64,000 nucleotides of DNA. It comes from JAQBVV01 sp965249205 (GTDB taxonomy: Bacteria; Acidobacteriota; Vicinamibacteria; Vicinamibacterales; UBA2999). The DNA lies in the NCBI GenBank assembly GCA_965249205.1, contig CBDFLL010000006.1, forward strand, positions 124,001 through 188,000. The letters are read 5' to 3'. A program made the position numbers and the translations under genes. Positions 52,845 through 62,394 of this stretch are shown here, piece after piece (position 1 is the first letter of the stretch; every line of letters starts with the position of its first letter). The notes beneath the pieces were generated by a model that was not told the origin of the DNA, made no database searches, and worked only from the letters and a program-made list of their open reading frames with translations.

Positions 52845-54398
52845 TTAGCCCTCGTCTTCGACCGTCAGCCAGCGTGTAGCGAGGAGGAACAGGCCGACCA
52901 CGGCGTACCCCGTAGCCCAGGGCCACGCGGGTGTCAGCGACATCACCGTATCGCCGGCCGTCCAGGCATACGAATGCATGAGGCCTGCGAGCGACAGGGC
53001 TGCGCCGCAGAAGAACCAGAGCGCCGCTGTCCGGAACTGTCGTTCGATGATGAACGTCGTTGCTGCGGCGAGGATCATCGCGCTGAAGATGAAGCCCTGT
53101 TCCAGCGCGAACGCGCCGTGGATCCATGTGTCCGATGTTCTGAACGCGCCGATCAGGCTCTCGGAAAACGGTGGGCCGCCTGGTGTGCCAACACCAGCCG
53201 CCCGCAGTCCGTTCTTGGCCATGAGCGCGCCCCAGGCTGCCACACCCGGGAGCAGCCCGATCACGACCGCTGGCGCGTGCGCACGAGGCGTGGCCTGGAA
53301 CGCCTGCGCCGAGATGACGATCCCGATCCAGAGCACGATCGCCATACCCGCGTCGATCGGCACAGCCCACGCGATGTGCGCAAGCGTGCCCGTGAGGCAC
53401 ACGATCGTGACGAACACGCCGTTCAGCGTGGAGTAGCCGGCCCGGGCGCCGAGCGCCTTCCATCCCGGATGACCGATGTAGATCGTCGTCGGAAATGGTG
53501 AGCCGAACGCCGCCGCCGCCACTGTACCGACCCCGTTGACGAGCAGCGAGGGCCGCGTTTCGTAGGCGTCGCCCGCCGCCTCGGCCGACTCAATGTTCTG
53601 AAGCGACCCAATGACGTTGAAGATGCCCATCGGCAGGATGATCGAGATGTAGGGCAGCAGCAGGCCCTCCCGCAAGGCGCCGACAATGTCGCCAATGACT
53701 GGAAGCGGGAGGCGCACACTCGCCTGCTCGGCGATCTCGGCTGCCGGGGCGATGCCTGTCATCCAGCCAAGCGCGGTGCCAAGCAACACCGCCACGAGAC
53801 CTCCGGGGATCCGTCCACGGAAGCGCACCCTGCCGAAGTAGGTGACGAGGATGATGCCGAGTGTCGTGAAGCCCACGACCGGCCGGGCGAACGTCCGGAA
53901 GAGAAACCCGAGCGAGATGAACGTGATGGCGATTCCGGCGAGTGTGGCGAGCAGCGCGGCTCTCGGCGTGGCCTTCCGAATACGCTCCGCGACGAAGGAG
54001 CCGCCGATCTCGATCAGGCCGGAACCCAGGCAGGCGAGCAGGCCGGCTTGCCACGCCACGCTGGCGGGATCGGGATGGCCTGCGGCCTCCGCCGCGAGCT
54101 TGGCCGGCAGCATGACGAGGAACACATGCCCGAACAGCGAAATGGTGTTGATGCCGTACGGCAGGGCGCATACATCGGTGCGGCCTGAGCGTGCCGCGAG
54201 CTGGAGGGCCTGTCGTGCATAGTACAGGTTGCCGACCAGCAGCGAGATCGCCGCGCCGGGGAGGATCCGCTGGTAAATGATCTCGGGGGGCAGACCGAGC
54301 ACGAAGCGGCAGAGGCTGTCGATGAGCAACAGCTGGACCAGATTGTCGAGCGCGAGGCCGAAGAAGCCATCGATGTCGCCTCGAACAAACGGTCGCAC
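52845..54398 (-). CDS. NCS2-like (xanthine/uracil-type) membrane permease
   Basis: The 517-residue protein (GTG start) has about 13-14 hydrophobic segments. The segment VCALPYGINTISLFGHVFLV is characteristic of NCS2/AzgA-type permeases, and SPFPTTIYIGHPGWKALGAR lies in a substrate-site loop. It is probably an inner-membrane transporter of nucleobases or a related anion; the substrate is not determined. It lies alone on the minus strand. Confidence 0.75.
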   Translation of the reverse strand: MRPFVRGDIDGFFGLALDNLVQLLLIDSLCRFVLGLPPEIIYQRILPGAAISLLVGNLYYARQALQLAARSGRTDVCALPYGINTISLFGHVFLVMLPAKLAAEAAGHPDPASVAWQAGLLACLGSGLIEIGGSFVAERIRKATPRAALLATLAGIAITFISLGFLFRTFARPVVGFTTLGIILVTYFGRVRFRGRIPGGLVAVLLGTALGWMTGIAPAAEIAEQASVRLPLPVIGDIVGALREGLLLPYISIILPMGIFNVIGSLQNIESAEAAGDAYETRPSLLVNGVGTVAAAAFGSPFPTTIYIGHPGWKALGARAGYSTLNGVFVTIVCLTGTLAHIAWAVPIDAGMAIVLWIGIVISAQAFQATPRAHAPAVVIGLLPGVAAWGALMAKNGLRAAGVGTPGGPPFSESLIGAFRTSDTWIHGAFALEQGFIFSAMILAAATTFIIERQFRTAALWFFCGAALSLAGLMHSYAWTAGDTVMSLTPAWPWATGYAVVGLFLLATRWLTVEDEG

Positions 54399-54471
54399 GC
54401 TTCGAGTTATATCAGAGTTGTCCGTGTGTCAGGACGGGCCGTGCGCGAGTCCGCCAGGTGCGCACGGCGTG

Positions 54472-55362
54472 TCACATGTCGTCGTCGTCGCCCCATTCGT
54501 CGTCCCATTCCTCCCAGCGTCGCCTGCGCTGCGCGCGCCTTCGGAGCGTGACCAGAAAGGCGAGACACGCCAGCGCCATGATGCCCATCCAGAGCGAGGA
54601 AACACTTGTGAGGACCGGCATCCAGCTGGTCCACCGACGGTACCGCGCCCAAGCGCGGGCAGCCGCCTGTTCGGGCGTCTCCCCGGTCTCGAGCCGAAAG
54701 GCGCTCGCGAACGGCGTACCGCGCGCAACCCGCTCGACGATGAGGCCCGGGGAGTCCGTACCATGGCGCTGCTGCATATCTGACACCAGGGCGGCGGCGA
54801 GCAGATACGCGCTGACGGTTTCCTGTTCAGACTCGGACTGAAAGAGGCGATCGAGGTCGGCGAGCGCCGGATTGCCGACTGCTGCGAAGACGAGCCGCGC
54901 CTGGCTCGTGACGCTCCACTCCTGCTCGACCGACGTGGCCACGCCTTCGTGGAACCAGCGCGGGAGCGGTGCGTTCGCCTGCGTGGTAAGGGCGAGGTGC
55001 ACCACCTCGTGCGAGACGACCGATTCGAGCGATTCGTACGGATAAGGTCCCACACGCGCTGGAAAGATCGCGACGTTGCGCCGACCGAAAGCCATACCCA
55101 CGATCCAGCGGGGTGTGGCCCTGGCGCGCGGGTCGCCCTCGGCGATGAGCACAATCCGCACGTCAGGCGGCACGTCCAGGCCCGCCAGACCCAGCCGTTC
55201 CGCAAGCGACGCCTGATCGATGTTCTGCACCCGGTCGGCCAGGGCCCCAAGCGAGGGATCAGCTTCAACGGTCAGACTCATCCGGTCGCGCTGCGCCACG
55301 ATGCCGGTGGCGCTGGCCAGCAGCGCGAGCATGGCGAAGGCGATGTGCAACCAGAGACTCAT
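54472..55362 (-). CDS. membrane-anchored peptidase MA-like protein
   Basis: The 296-residue protein has a signal peptide, then a gluzincin zinc site VVSHEVVH (H118, E119, H122) with the third ligand in FHEGVATS (E139). A C-terminal membrane helix at about 250-272 is followed by a basic and then acidic tail (WEEWDDEWGDDDDM). It should be a periplasmic membrane-bound metalloprotease of unknown substrate. It is a smaller relative in fold of the N-terminal domain of the large barrel protein in this window. Confidence 0.78.
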   Translation of the reverse strand: MSLWLHIAFAMLALLASATGIVAQRDRMSLTVEADPSLGALADRVQNIDQASLAERLGLAGLDVPPDVRIVLIAEGDPRARATPRWIVGMAFGRRNVAIFPARVGPYPYESLESVVSHEVVHLALTTQANAPLPRWFHEGVATSVEQEWSVTSQARLVFAAVGNPALADLDRLFQSESEQETVSAYLLAAALVSDMQQRHGTDSPGLIVERVARGTPFASAFRLETGETPEQAAARAWARYRRWTSWMPVLTSVSSLWMGIMALACLAFLVTLRRRAQRRRRWEEWDDEWGDDDDM

Positions 55363-55472
55363 ATGCTCAGCTTATGCCGTGCGCGGACAGGGTGAACATT
55401 GTGGTGAGTTTGCAATAGACTCTGGTAGCCCCTCGACAGTCGGCGTGAACCAACGTGCCAGGACGATTGAGC

Positions 55473-56849
55473 ATGAGCGACGAACCCAGCAAGGACCGGC
55501 TACCCGGCGAGCTTCGCCGGGCGCTTAGCTCGTTGAGCGACGAGGCTCAGCACGCGGCAAGCCGCAGGTTCATCGAGGCCGGCCTAGACGCCCAGGGCGG
55601 CAGCAGCTCACTCGACGAGACCATGGTGACGCTCAGCCATGCTCGAGACGTGCTCTCCGACGCGCTCGAGACCGGCAAGTTCGTCCAGTCGCCACCGGCG
55701 GTCCAGTACGATCTGTACGGCCAGGTCCAGGCTCTCGGCCTAGCGCTGACCAACAGTACCGAAGGACAGATCACCCTGCCGGAAGTCCAGGCCAGGGTTG
55801 AGAAGCTCAGTGCGGAGGTTTGGCCGTACCGTCTGCTCGATGCGTCGGCTGACGGCGTGATGAGCTTCCACAACAGGATGAACCAGCTCAGGAGCCAGGA
55901 GGCCCTGATCCGCAAGACTGCGCGCGCCGCCAGCGAGTTCGACGGCCTGCTGAAGAATGCCGACCGCATGCTCGCGGAGATCGCCGAGCGAGCGTCGTCA
56001 ATCGCCGACGAGCGCGGCTCGACGGCGACGGTCGTCGAGGAGATGCAGACGAGGCTGCGCGAGTCAACCGAGCTCAGCGAGCAGCTCGCAAACCTTGGTA
56101 CGCAGGCGGCGCGGCAGGAGTCGATTGCGACTCGCCAGCTCGTGGCGGCCCGACAGGCCTTCTCGGACACGGAGGCGGTGGCCGCCAGTGCGAAAGAGGC
56201 GCGGGCAGACGCGGTGGCCGGCCGCGAGAGTTTTCAGGCGCTGACGGCTCAGGTGGAGCGGCTGATCGCCGCGACGGAAAGCGCAGCGAAAACGCAGCGT
56301 GAGGCGGCCGCGCAGAAGCACGCCGAACTACTGAAGGGCGTGTCGGCGGAGTTCGGGAAGGCGACGGCTTCGCATCAAGCGGCCCTCGCGAAGCAACTTG
56401 AGGAGATGACAGTCAAGGGCGACGCCGAGGTGGACGCCTTTGTCGTCAAGTCGGAGAAGGCCCTTGATGAGGGGGATGAAGAAGTCAAAGGGCTTGTCGA
56501 ACATCTTGAGGAGTTGGAAGGCCACATCGACGAGGCGATGGAACGGGCGACTGGCGTCTCCCTCCTTCACGCGTTCCAGCGGCGGCAGTTCGACATCGTG
56601 CAAACGAAGAGATTCTGGGGTCGTGCGTTGGCCGCGAGCTTCATGCTGCTGCTGGGTGTTGGCGCCTACCTGGCCTACGCGTTACCGTCAGTCCCAACTG
56701 ACAGCACGGCCTTCTACGCGAGGCTGTCGGTCGCGATTCCGCTCGTGATTGCGGTGGGATTCTGCGGCATTCGGTACTCACGTGAGCGGACCCGCGAGCG
56801 AGAGTTCAATGAGAGCGTGCCGCCCGGCCTTCAGGATTTATCGGCGTAG
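55473..56849 (+). CDS. coiled-coil protein with two C-terminal membrane segments, unknown function
   Basis: The ATG at 55473 gives 458 residues starting MSDEPSKDRLPGELRRALSS. Residues from about 150 to 350 are Ala/Glu/Arg-rich and form a long coiled coil (ARQESIATRQLVAARQAFSD). Two hydrophobic segments near the end (AASFMLLLGVGAYLAYAL and LSVAIPLVIAVGFCGI) anchor it to the membrane with both ends inside the cell. I do not recognise a family; the architecture resembles proteins of phage-defence or stress systems, but nothing here shows such a role. Confidence 0.6.
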   Translation: MSDEPSKDRLPGELRRALSSLSDEAQHAASRRFIEAGLDAQGGSSSLDETMVTLSHARDVLSDALETGKFVQSPPAVQYDLYGQVQALGLALTNSTEGQITLPEVQARVEKLSAEVWPYRLLDASADGVMSFHNRMNQLRSQEALIRKTARAASEFDGLLKNADRMLAEIAERASSIADERGSTATVVEEMQTRLRESTELSEQLANLGTQAARQESIATRQLVAARQAFSDTEAVAASAKEARADAVAGRESFQALTAQVERLIAATESAAKTQREAAAQKHAELLKGVSAEFGKATASHQAALAKQLEEMTVKGDAEVDAFVVKSEKALDEGDEEVKGLVEHLEELEGHIDEAMERATGVSLLHAFQRRQFDIVQTKRFWGRALAASFMLLLGVGAYLAYALPSVPTDSTAFYARLSVAIPLVIAVGFCGIRYSRERTREREFNESVPPGLQDLSA

Positions 56850-56881
56850 GCTTGCCGCGAGACATCGTCCCGCGGTGCGCT

Positions 56882-58165
56882 TCAGCCGACGAGAGCCGGC
56901 ACCATCGGCACTGGGCCTCGGGGCCGAAGGGTGATGCGAGGACTGGGCTCGATGGCACCACTCCCTGACTGCAAGCGCCACCGTCCGGCGAGCGTCGCGA
57001 GCACGAGCGTACCTTCCATCCACGCGAACCCCTCGCCGATGCACGACCGAGGTCCGGCACCGAAGGGAAAGTAGGCTAGTCGAGGCCGGCCGTTCGCTCC
57101 CAGCCAGCGCTTGGGCGAGAACGTCAGCGGGTCCGGGAAAAACCGCGTGTCACGGTGCGTCACAAACGGGCTTGCGACCACCACCGATCCCGCGGGAATC
57201 TGATGGCCGCGACATGCGTGCGGCGTGGCGGCTCGACGGACGATGACCCAGGCCGGTGGAAACAATCGCAAGGCTTCCGCGAGCACGCTCCTGGTGTACG
57301 GCAGTCGCGATACATCCTGCGCAGATGCCAGGCGATCACCCACCACGTCCGCGACTTCAGTGTGAAGCTTTGCCTCTGCCTCAGGGTTGGCCGCAAGGAG
57401 CGTCCATGTCCAGGTCAGCGCGTGCGCGATCGTATCGTGACCCGCCAGAAGGAAGGTCACGGCGTCATCGCGAAGCTGGCGCCCAGACGCTTCGTCGTCG
57501 CCCCGTCGCGCCTCCAGCAGAAGGGACAGCACGTCATCGCGCGCGCCGCTGCCGTGCCGTCGTCGCTCGACGACATCATCGACGATTGCGTCGAGCTGGC
57601 GCCGCGCGGCTTTGGCGTTGCGGCGTGACGCCACGATCGACACAAGCCCGTCCACTGGCGGGGTGGCACTGGCAGCGGCGGCGTCGATGTCCGCAGCCAC
57701 GTCAGTAAGGTCGGCACCGAAGAGCGTCTCTCCCACGATCGACAGCGTGAGGCGTTTCATCTCACGCGCGACGTCGAGCGTCACGCCCGGTTGCCACTGC
57801 GCTCGACACCGAGCGGCGTGGTCAACGATGAGCGGGGCGTATCCTTCGACTCGTTGACGATGAAACGCCGGCTGCACGACACGGCGTCGCGTCGCATGGA
57901 GCGCCTCGTCTGCTGTCAGGAGCCCGTCGCCGAGGAGCCGCTTCGCGCGGTCAAAGCCGCGACCTTTCACGAACCGGTCGTGATGCGTCAGGAGTACGTC
58001 TTCAATGGCGACAGGGTGATTGAGGAGAAACGCGAGGCGCGTGCCCAGTTGAAAGGGCACGACATCATCCGGATTCTGGGCCAGCTCCTGCAAGAACGCG
58101 AGCGGGTCGGTCTCCCCGCGACGGAGCGCCCAGAGGGAGCAGGATGGATACGTTGGTGACGTCAC
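56882..58165 (-). CDS. cytochrome P450 at the end of the biotin operon
   Basis: The 427-residue protein has an I-helix threonine motif (LLAGHDTIAHALTW), the K-helix ExxR (LAEALRLFPPAW) and the heme-binding FPFGAGPRSCIGEGFA. Its GTG start overlaps the bioA stop as GTGA, so it is translated from the biotin transcript. In Bacillus a P450, BioI, makes the pimeloyl precursor of biotin by cleaving fatty acyl chains. Here no bioC/bioH, bioW or bioZ is present, so a BioI-like role is a reasonable hypothesis from position. No ferredoxin or reductase partner is in the operon; a ferredoxin is 41 kb away. Confidence 0.9.
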   Translation of the reverse strand: MTSPTYPSCSLWALRRGETDPLAFLQELAQNPDDVVPFQLGTRLAFLLNHPVAIEDVLLTHHDRFVKGRGFDRAKRLLGDGLLTADEALHATRRRVVQPAFHRQRVEGYAPLIVDHAARCRAQWQPGVTLDVAREMKRLTLSIVGETLFGADLTDVAADIDAAAASATPPVDGLVSIVASRRNAKAARRQLDAIVDDVVERRRHGSGARDDVLSLLLEARRGDDEASGRQLRDDAVTFLLAGHDTIAHALTWTWTLLAANPEAEAKLHTEVADVVGDRLASAQDVSRLPYTRSVLAEALRLFPPAWVIVRRAATPHACRGHQIPAGSVVVASPFVTHRDTRFFPDPLTFSPKRWLGANGRPRLAYFPFGAGPRSCIGEGFAWMEGTLVLATLAGRWRLQSGSGAIEPSPRITLRPRGPVPMVPALVG

Positions 58166-59517
58166 CGCTCGATGCCGGTTGAGTCGAGGGAGGCGATGAC
58201 CTCGCCGATCTGCGACAAGCACCAATCGACCTCGTCGAGCGTAATGACATACGGCGGCATGAAGTAGAGCACGTTGCCCAGCGGCCGCAGCAGTAGACCG
58301 CGTTCAAGAAACGCCGCAGCGAGGTGCGGGCCAAGGCGGTCGAGGTATCCGCCCGCTCCCGGAGCAGTCGCATCGGTCCTCAACTCGATCGCGGCGACAG
58401 CCCCGATTGCGCGGACATCGCCGACGGCAGGGAGGTTGCGCAGTCGAGCCAACCCACTCATGAGCTGAGTTTCGATCCGTCTGACGGTGGACATGACATC
58501 GGCGCTCGCAAACAGGTCGAGACTCGCCAGCGCCACCGCGCACGCCAGGGGATTCGCCGTAAAGGAGTGTCCGTGGAAGAAGGTGTTGCTGTGGTCGGCG
58601 CTGAGAAACGCGTCGTAGACAGGGGCCGTCACTGCCGTGGCCCCGAGCGGGAGGTATCCGGCGGTGAGTGCTTTCGACAGACACATCAGATCCGGAGTGA
58701 TGCCTGCATGCTCGCAGGCGAACATCCGGCCAGTCCGGCCAAACCCCGTCAGGACCTCATCGGCGATCAGCAGCACTCCGAATTTGTCGCAGAGGCGGCG
58801 AACGCCTGCCAGAAACTCTGGCGGCCAGACGATCATGCCGCCCGCACCTTGCAGCATGGGTTCGACGATGACCGCGGCGATCGTGTCGCCGCCTTGCTCG
58901 AGTTGGGCCTCGAGCGACTGCAGGCAGTCCACGTTACAGGTCTCTCGCGTGAGTCCGAGCGGACAGCGGAAACAGTACGGCGCGTGAGCGCGAGCGACGG
59001 GGAAGAGCAGCGGTGTAAACGCCGCCGTAAATACCGACGCGGCGCTCACGGACATGGCTCCGGCAGTGTCACCGTGATAGGCGTGTTCGAGCGCAAGAAT
59101 GCGGTGCCGCTGAGGCTGCCCCTTGTTTTTCCAGTACTGACATGCGAGCTTCACTGCAACCTCGACGGCGGTTGAGCCGTTGTCGGAATAGAAGACTCGC
59201 GTGAGACCCGAAGGCAGGAGCTGGAGCAACCGTTCCGCGAGGTTCACAGCGGGCGGGTGCGTGCAGCCGGCGAACATCACGTGTTCGAGGTCTCTCGCCT
59301 GATCGACAAGAGCCTGCGTAATCGCTGGATGACAGTGACCATGAATGTTCACCCACCACGAAGAGATGCCGTCGAGAATCCGGCGACCATCCTCAGTGAT
59401 GAGATAGACCCCTTCGCCTTTCACCACTGGCAACGGCGCCACCGGGGATGACATCTGGGTATAGGGATGCCACAGGTGCGCGCGGTCACGCTCGAGCAGC
59501 GTCTTGTCTCTGGTCAC
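58162..59517 (-). CDS. bioA: adenosylmethionine-8-amino-7-oxononanoate aminotransferase
   Basis: BioA transfers an amino group to KAPA to give DAPA, an intermediate of biotin synthesis. The 451 residues contain LWHPYTQM near the start, ISSWWVNIHGHCHP, LEHAYHGDTAGAMSV, LIADEVLTGFGRTGRMFA and the PLP Lys in CLSKALTAGYLPLG. The GTG at 59517 overlaps the bioD stop as GTGA. Its own stop overlaps the P450 start in the same way. Confidence 0.94.
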   Translation of the reverse strand: MTRDKTLLERDRAHLWHPYTQMSSPVAPLPVVKGEGVYLITEDGRRILDGISSWWVNIHGHCHPAITQALVDQARDLEHVMFAGCTHPPAVNLAERLLQLLPSGLTRVFYSDNGSTAVEVAVKLACQYWKNKGQPQRHRILALEHAYHGDTAGAMSVSAASVFTAAFTPLLFPVARAHAPYCFRCPLGLTRETCNVDCLQSLEAQLEQGGDTIAAVIVEPMLQGAGGMIVWPPEFLAGVRRLCDKFGVLLIADEVLTGFGRTGRMFACEHAGITPDLMCLSKALTAGYLPLGATAVTAPVYDAFLSADHSNTFFHGHSFTANPLACAVALASLDLFASADVMSTVRRIETQLMSGLARLRNLPAVGDVRAIGAVAAIELRTDATAPGAGGYLDRLGPHLAAAFLERGLLLRPLGNVLYFMPPYVITLDEVDWCLSQIGEVIASLDSTGIER

Positions 59518-60176
59518 GACAGAAACTCGGACAGGCGATCTGTGGGGTCGAACTGCGGTGCCCACGTCGCCAACGCGGCCGCCGTGAGAGGAACAAGCGT
59601 CGGCATCTGCCCAAGGACGATGATATGCCCGTAGCGTTCAATGGCCTCGGACGCGTCGGCGTCCTCGGGTCCGACCATGACGACGCCCGCGACCGCGAGC
59701 GCCCGCGCGCGAAGCGCTGCAAGCGTCAGGAGCGTATGGTTGATCGTGCCAAGCGCCGTGCGTGCCACGATGACGACCGGCAGGCCGAGTCGGACCATCA
59801 GGTCGGACATGGTCTCGTGATCGTTGATCGGCACGAGCGCTCCGCCGGCGCCCTCGACGATCCAGCGGGTGTGGCGGTCCTCGCGGCGGAACGGTGCGAG
59901 TAGCTGATCGACGTCGATCGTGTACCCGCTGAGTCTGGCAGCCAGATGCGGGGACACCGGATGCGCCAGGCGCACCCCGTGGTCGAATATCTCCGTGTCG
60001 TCGCACCTCGCCAGCCGGGCGACGTCCGCGGTGTCGTCGTCCGACTCGATGCCGGTCTGGATCGGTTTCCAGTAACGCAGGGTTCGACCTTCGCGGTACC
60101 GATGGAACAATGTCGCCGAGACGACGGACTTGCCGACGCCGGTGTCGGTGCCGGTTACGAAGAGGCCACGGGGCAC
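59514..60176 (-). CDS. bioD: dethiobiotin synthetase
   Basis: BioD closes the ureido ring of dethiobiotin using ATP and CO2. The protein (220 residues) has the P-loop GTDTGVGKSVVSA, WIVEGAGGALVPIN and VVIVARTALGTINHTLLTL. The start is GTG at 60176, which overlaps the bioF end by 22 bases. Confidence 0.94.
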   Translation of the reverse strand: MPRGLFVTGTDTGVGKSVVSATLFHRYREGRTLRYWKPIQTGIESDDDTADVARLARCDDTEIFDHGVRLAHPVSPHLAARLSGYTIDVDQLLAPFRREDRHTRWIVEGAGGALVPINDHETMSDLMVRLGLPVVIVARTALGTINHTLLTLAALRARALAVAGVVMVGPEDADASEAIERYGHIIVLGQMPTLVPLTAAALATWAPQFDPTDRLSEFLS

Positions 60177-61318
60177 GGGACCTGGCCTTTGAGGACTGCA
60201 GCAAGCCGGCTCGCGAAACGGCCGAGATCGACCTCCGACACGTCGACATGCACCGAGACACGAAGTCGCGCCGTGCCTGGAGGCACTGTTGGCGGCCGAA
60301 TCGCTCTGACGTCGAAGCCTTCGGCGTGAAGCGCGTCCGCCACGGCGACGGCGTGCTGGTTCTCCCCGATCATGACGGGGATGATGGGCGTATCGCCGCC
60401 CGGCGTTGGGATAGCGGCCTCGCCGAGCCGTTCACGGAGGACTACCGCTCGGCGCCGCAGCTGACTGCGGCGCTCAGGTTCGTTGGCGATGATCGTGAGG
60501 CTGGCCTGGATCGCGTCCGCCACAGCCGGCGGCGCTGCGGTCGAAAACAGAAAGGGGCGCGCCTGTTGCGCCAGATGCTCGATCGCCCAAGCTGGCCCGG
60601 CGACAAACGCGCCGGCAACGCCGAGCGCCTTTCCCGCTGAATTGATCGAGACCAGCACGTCCTTACCGATTTCTGTTTCTTCGATCAGGCCGCTACCGTG
60701 TGGTCCGCGGATACCGACCGCATGCGCTTCGTCCACGATCAGTAGCGCCCCGGTCTCTCGACAGATGTCGGCATAGACCGCAAGCGGCGACCGGTCGCCA
60801 TCCATGCTGAACAGCGACTCGGTCACGACGAATACCTGGCCCTGCGTGGACGCGCCGTCGATCCGGCGGGCCAACGCAGCGGCGTCGTTGTGAGGAAACA
60901 CGACGCGCTTGGCCAGTGAGAGCCGAATGCCGTCGCGGAGACTCGCGTGGTTCAAGCGATCCGAGAGCACGACGTCGCCAGGCTCGACGAATGCTGTCAG
61001 GACCGCCAGGTTCGCCAGGTATCCGCTCGAAAAATACAGCGCCCGGTCCGTGCCCTTGAATGTGGCGAACGAACGCTCGACGGAGTCGAACGCTTCCCGG
61101 TGTCCACCCAAGAGGCGTGATCCCGTGCTGCCACAGCCACCACGGTGCACCGCGGCGATCATGCTCGCTTTCACGGCCGGATGACTGGAGAGGGCGAGAT
61201 AGTCGTTCGATGAGAGGTCGAGGCCAGACGGCGAGCGGGGTGTTCGCAGAAGCCCACGTTCGTTCAGTGTGCGCATGTGGGCGCGCACCCGTGATTCGAG
61301 CGTCGACGGGGTCTTCAC
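60155..61318 (-). CDS. bioF: 8-amino-7-oxononanoate synthase
   Basis: BioF condenses pimeloyl-ACP or -CoA with alanine, starting the ring assembly of biotin. The 387 residues include LDLSSNDYLALSSHPAV, GSTGSRLLGGHREAF, FSSGYLANLAVLTAF, LIVDEAHAVGIRG and the PLP Lys in INSAGKALGVAGAFV. The GTG start at 61318 overlaps the bioB stop as GTGA. Which thioester it uses (ACP or CoA) cannot be told. Confidence 0.95.
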   Translation of the reverse strand: MKTPSTLESRVRAHMRTLNERGLLRTPRSPSGLDLSSNDYLALSSHPAVKASMIAAVHRGGCGSTGSRLLGGHREAFDSVERSFATFKGTDRALYFSSGYLANLAVLTAFVEPGDVVLSDRLNHASLRDGIRLSLAKRVVFPHNDAAALARRIDGASTQGQVFVVTESLFSMDGDRSPLAVYADICRETGALLIVDEAHAVGIRGPHGSGLIEETEIGKDVLVSINSAGKALGVAGAFVAGPAWAIEHLAQQARPFLFSTAAPPAVADAIQASLTIIANEPERRSQLRRRAVVLRERLGEAAIPTPGGDTPIIPVMIGENQHAVAVADALHAEGFDVRAIRPPTVPPGTARLRVSVHVDVSEVDLGRFASRLAAVLKGQVPCPVASS

Positions 61319-62301
61319 GGCGCGGCGTCGGTCGATGTCGGCTGCAACTGGATCCCGACACGCTCGAACAGCGCGCGGTCCTTTTCCGCCTCGGGGTTCG
61401 GCGTCGTCAAGAGCGTGTCCCCGAGAAAGACGGAGTTCGCGCCGGCCATGAAGCAGAGGACCTGCGCCTCGTCCGACAGCGACAGGCGGCCGGCGCTCAG
61501 ACGCACGTACGAGCCCGGCATGAGCACGCGGGCCGTCGCGATCATGCGCACCAGTTCCAGCGGGTCTTCGGCGGCTCGGCCTCCGAGGGGCGTCCCCTGC
61601 ACCGCGACGAGCAGGTTGATCGGTACGCTTTCGGGGTGAGGGTCGAGCGTCGCGAGCTGGCGCAACAGGCGGTACCGATCATCTCGATCCTCACCCATGC
61701 CGATGATGCCCCCGGAGCACACGGTGACACCCGCCTGTCGGACACGTGCCAGTGTTTCGAGTCGCTCGTCGTACGAACGTGTCGTGATGATCGAACTGTA
61801 GAACTCGCGCGAGGTGTCCAGATTGTGGTTGTAGGCTGAGAGTCCAGCCGCCGCCAGCGCGTCGGCCTGCTCCTGGGTCAACATGCCGAGCGTGCAGCAG
61901 GCTTCCAGACCCAGTGCTCTGACGCCTCGGACCATGCCAAGCACTCGCTCGAACTGCCGGCCGGAAGCCGCGTCCCCCCACGCAGCACCCATGCAGAAGC
62001 GTGTCGCACCCTGTTCGCGGGCACGTGCCGCGGCCGCGAGCGTCTCGTCGACGTCCAGCAGGGGCGTCGCGCCGACGTCCGTCGTGTACTTCGCCGACTG
62101 CGGGCAGTACGCGCAGTCTTCCGGACATGCGCCGGTCTTGATGCTGAGCAGCACGCATCCCTGCACTTCGTTCGGGAGGTGGCACGCACGGTGCGCCTGC
62201 TGAGCCCGCAGGAGCAGGTCGAGCAGGGGGGCCGTGTAAATCGACTCGATCTCCGGGAGGGACCAATCGTGCCGAGTTGACACATGCGTGAGTGTGTTCA
62301 T
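61315..62301 (-). CDS. bioB: biotin synthase
   Basis: BioB is a radical SAM enzyme that inserts sulfur into dethiobiotin. The 328 residues have the radical SAM Cys motif GACPEDCAYCPQSAKY, later CCTLGMLTQEQ and YNHNLDTSREFY, VCSGGIIGMGEDRDDRYRLL and RLSAGRLSLSDEAQVLCFMA. It starts the operon. The 93-base region before it shows no clear BirA or BioR operator. Confidence 0.95.
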   Translation of the reverse strand: MNTLTHVSTRHDWSLPEIESIYTAPLLDLLLRAQQAHRACHLPNEVQGCVLLSIKTGACPEDCAYCPQSAKYTTDVGATPLLDVDETLAAAARAREQGATRFCMGAAWGDAASGRQFERVLGMVRGVRALGLEACCTLGMLTQEQADALAAAGLSAYNHNLDTSREFYSSIITTRSYDERLETLARVRQAGVTVCSGGIIGMGEDRDDRYRLLRQLATLDPHPESVPINLLVAVQGTPLGGRAAEDPLELVRMIATARVLMPGSYVRLSAGRLSLSDEAQVLCFMAGANSVFLGDTLLTTPNPEAEKDRALFERVGIQLQPTSTDAAP

Positions 62302-62394
62302 GGCGACCGCACGATCATAGCTGACTGTCCCGGTGGATCAGTGAATCCAGTTTGCTTCTTACCGGTTTCGGCGGTTGCGGGACTTGGCGATCTT

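Noticed and set aside
51317..52879. 520-codon frame antisense to the matrixin gene
   Set aside because: The minus strand carries a clear metzincin/lectin protein with normal starts; the plus frame has no motif.
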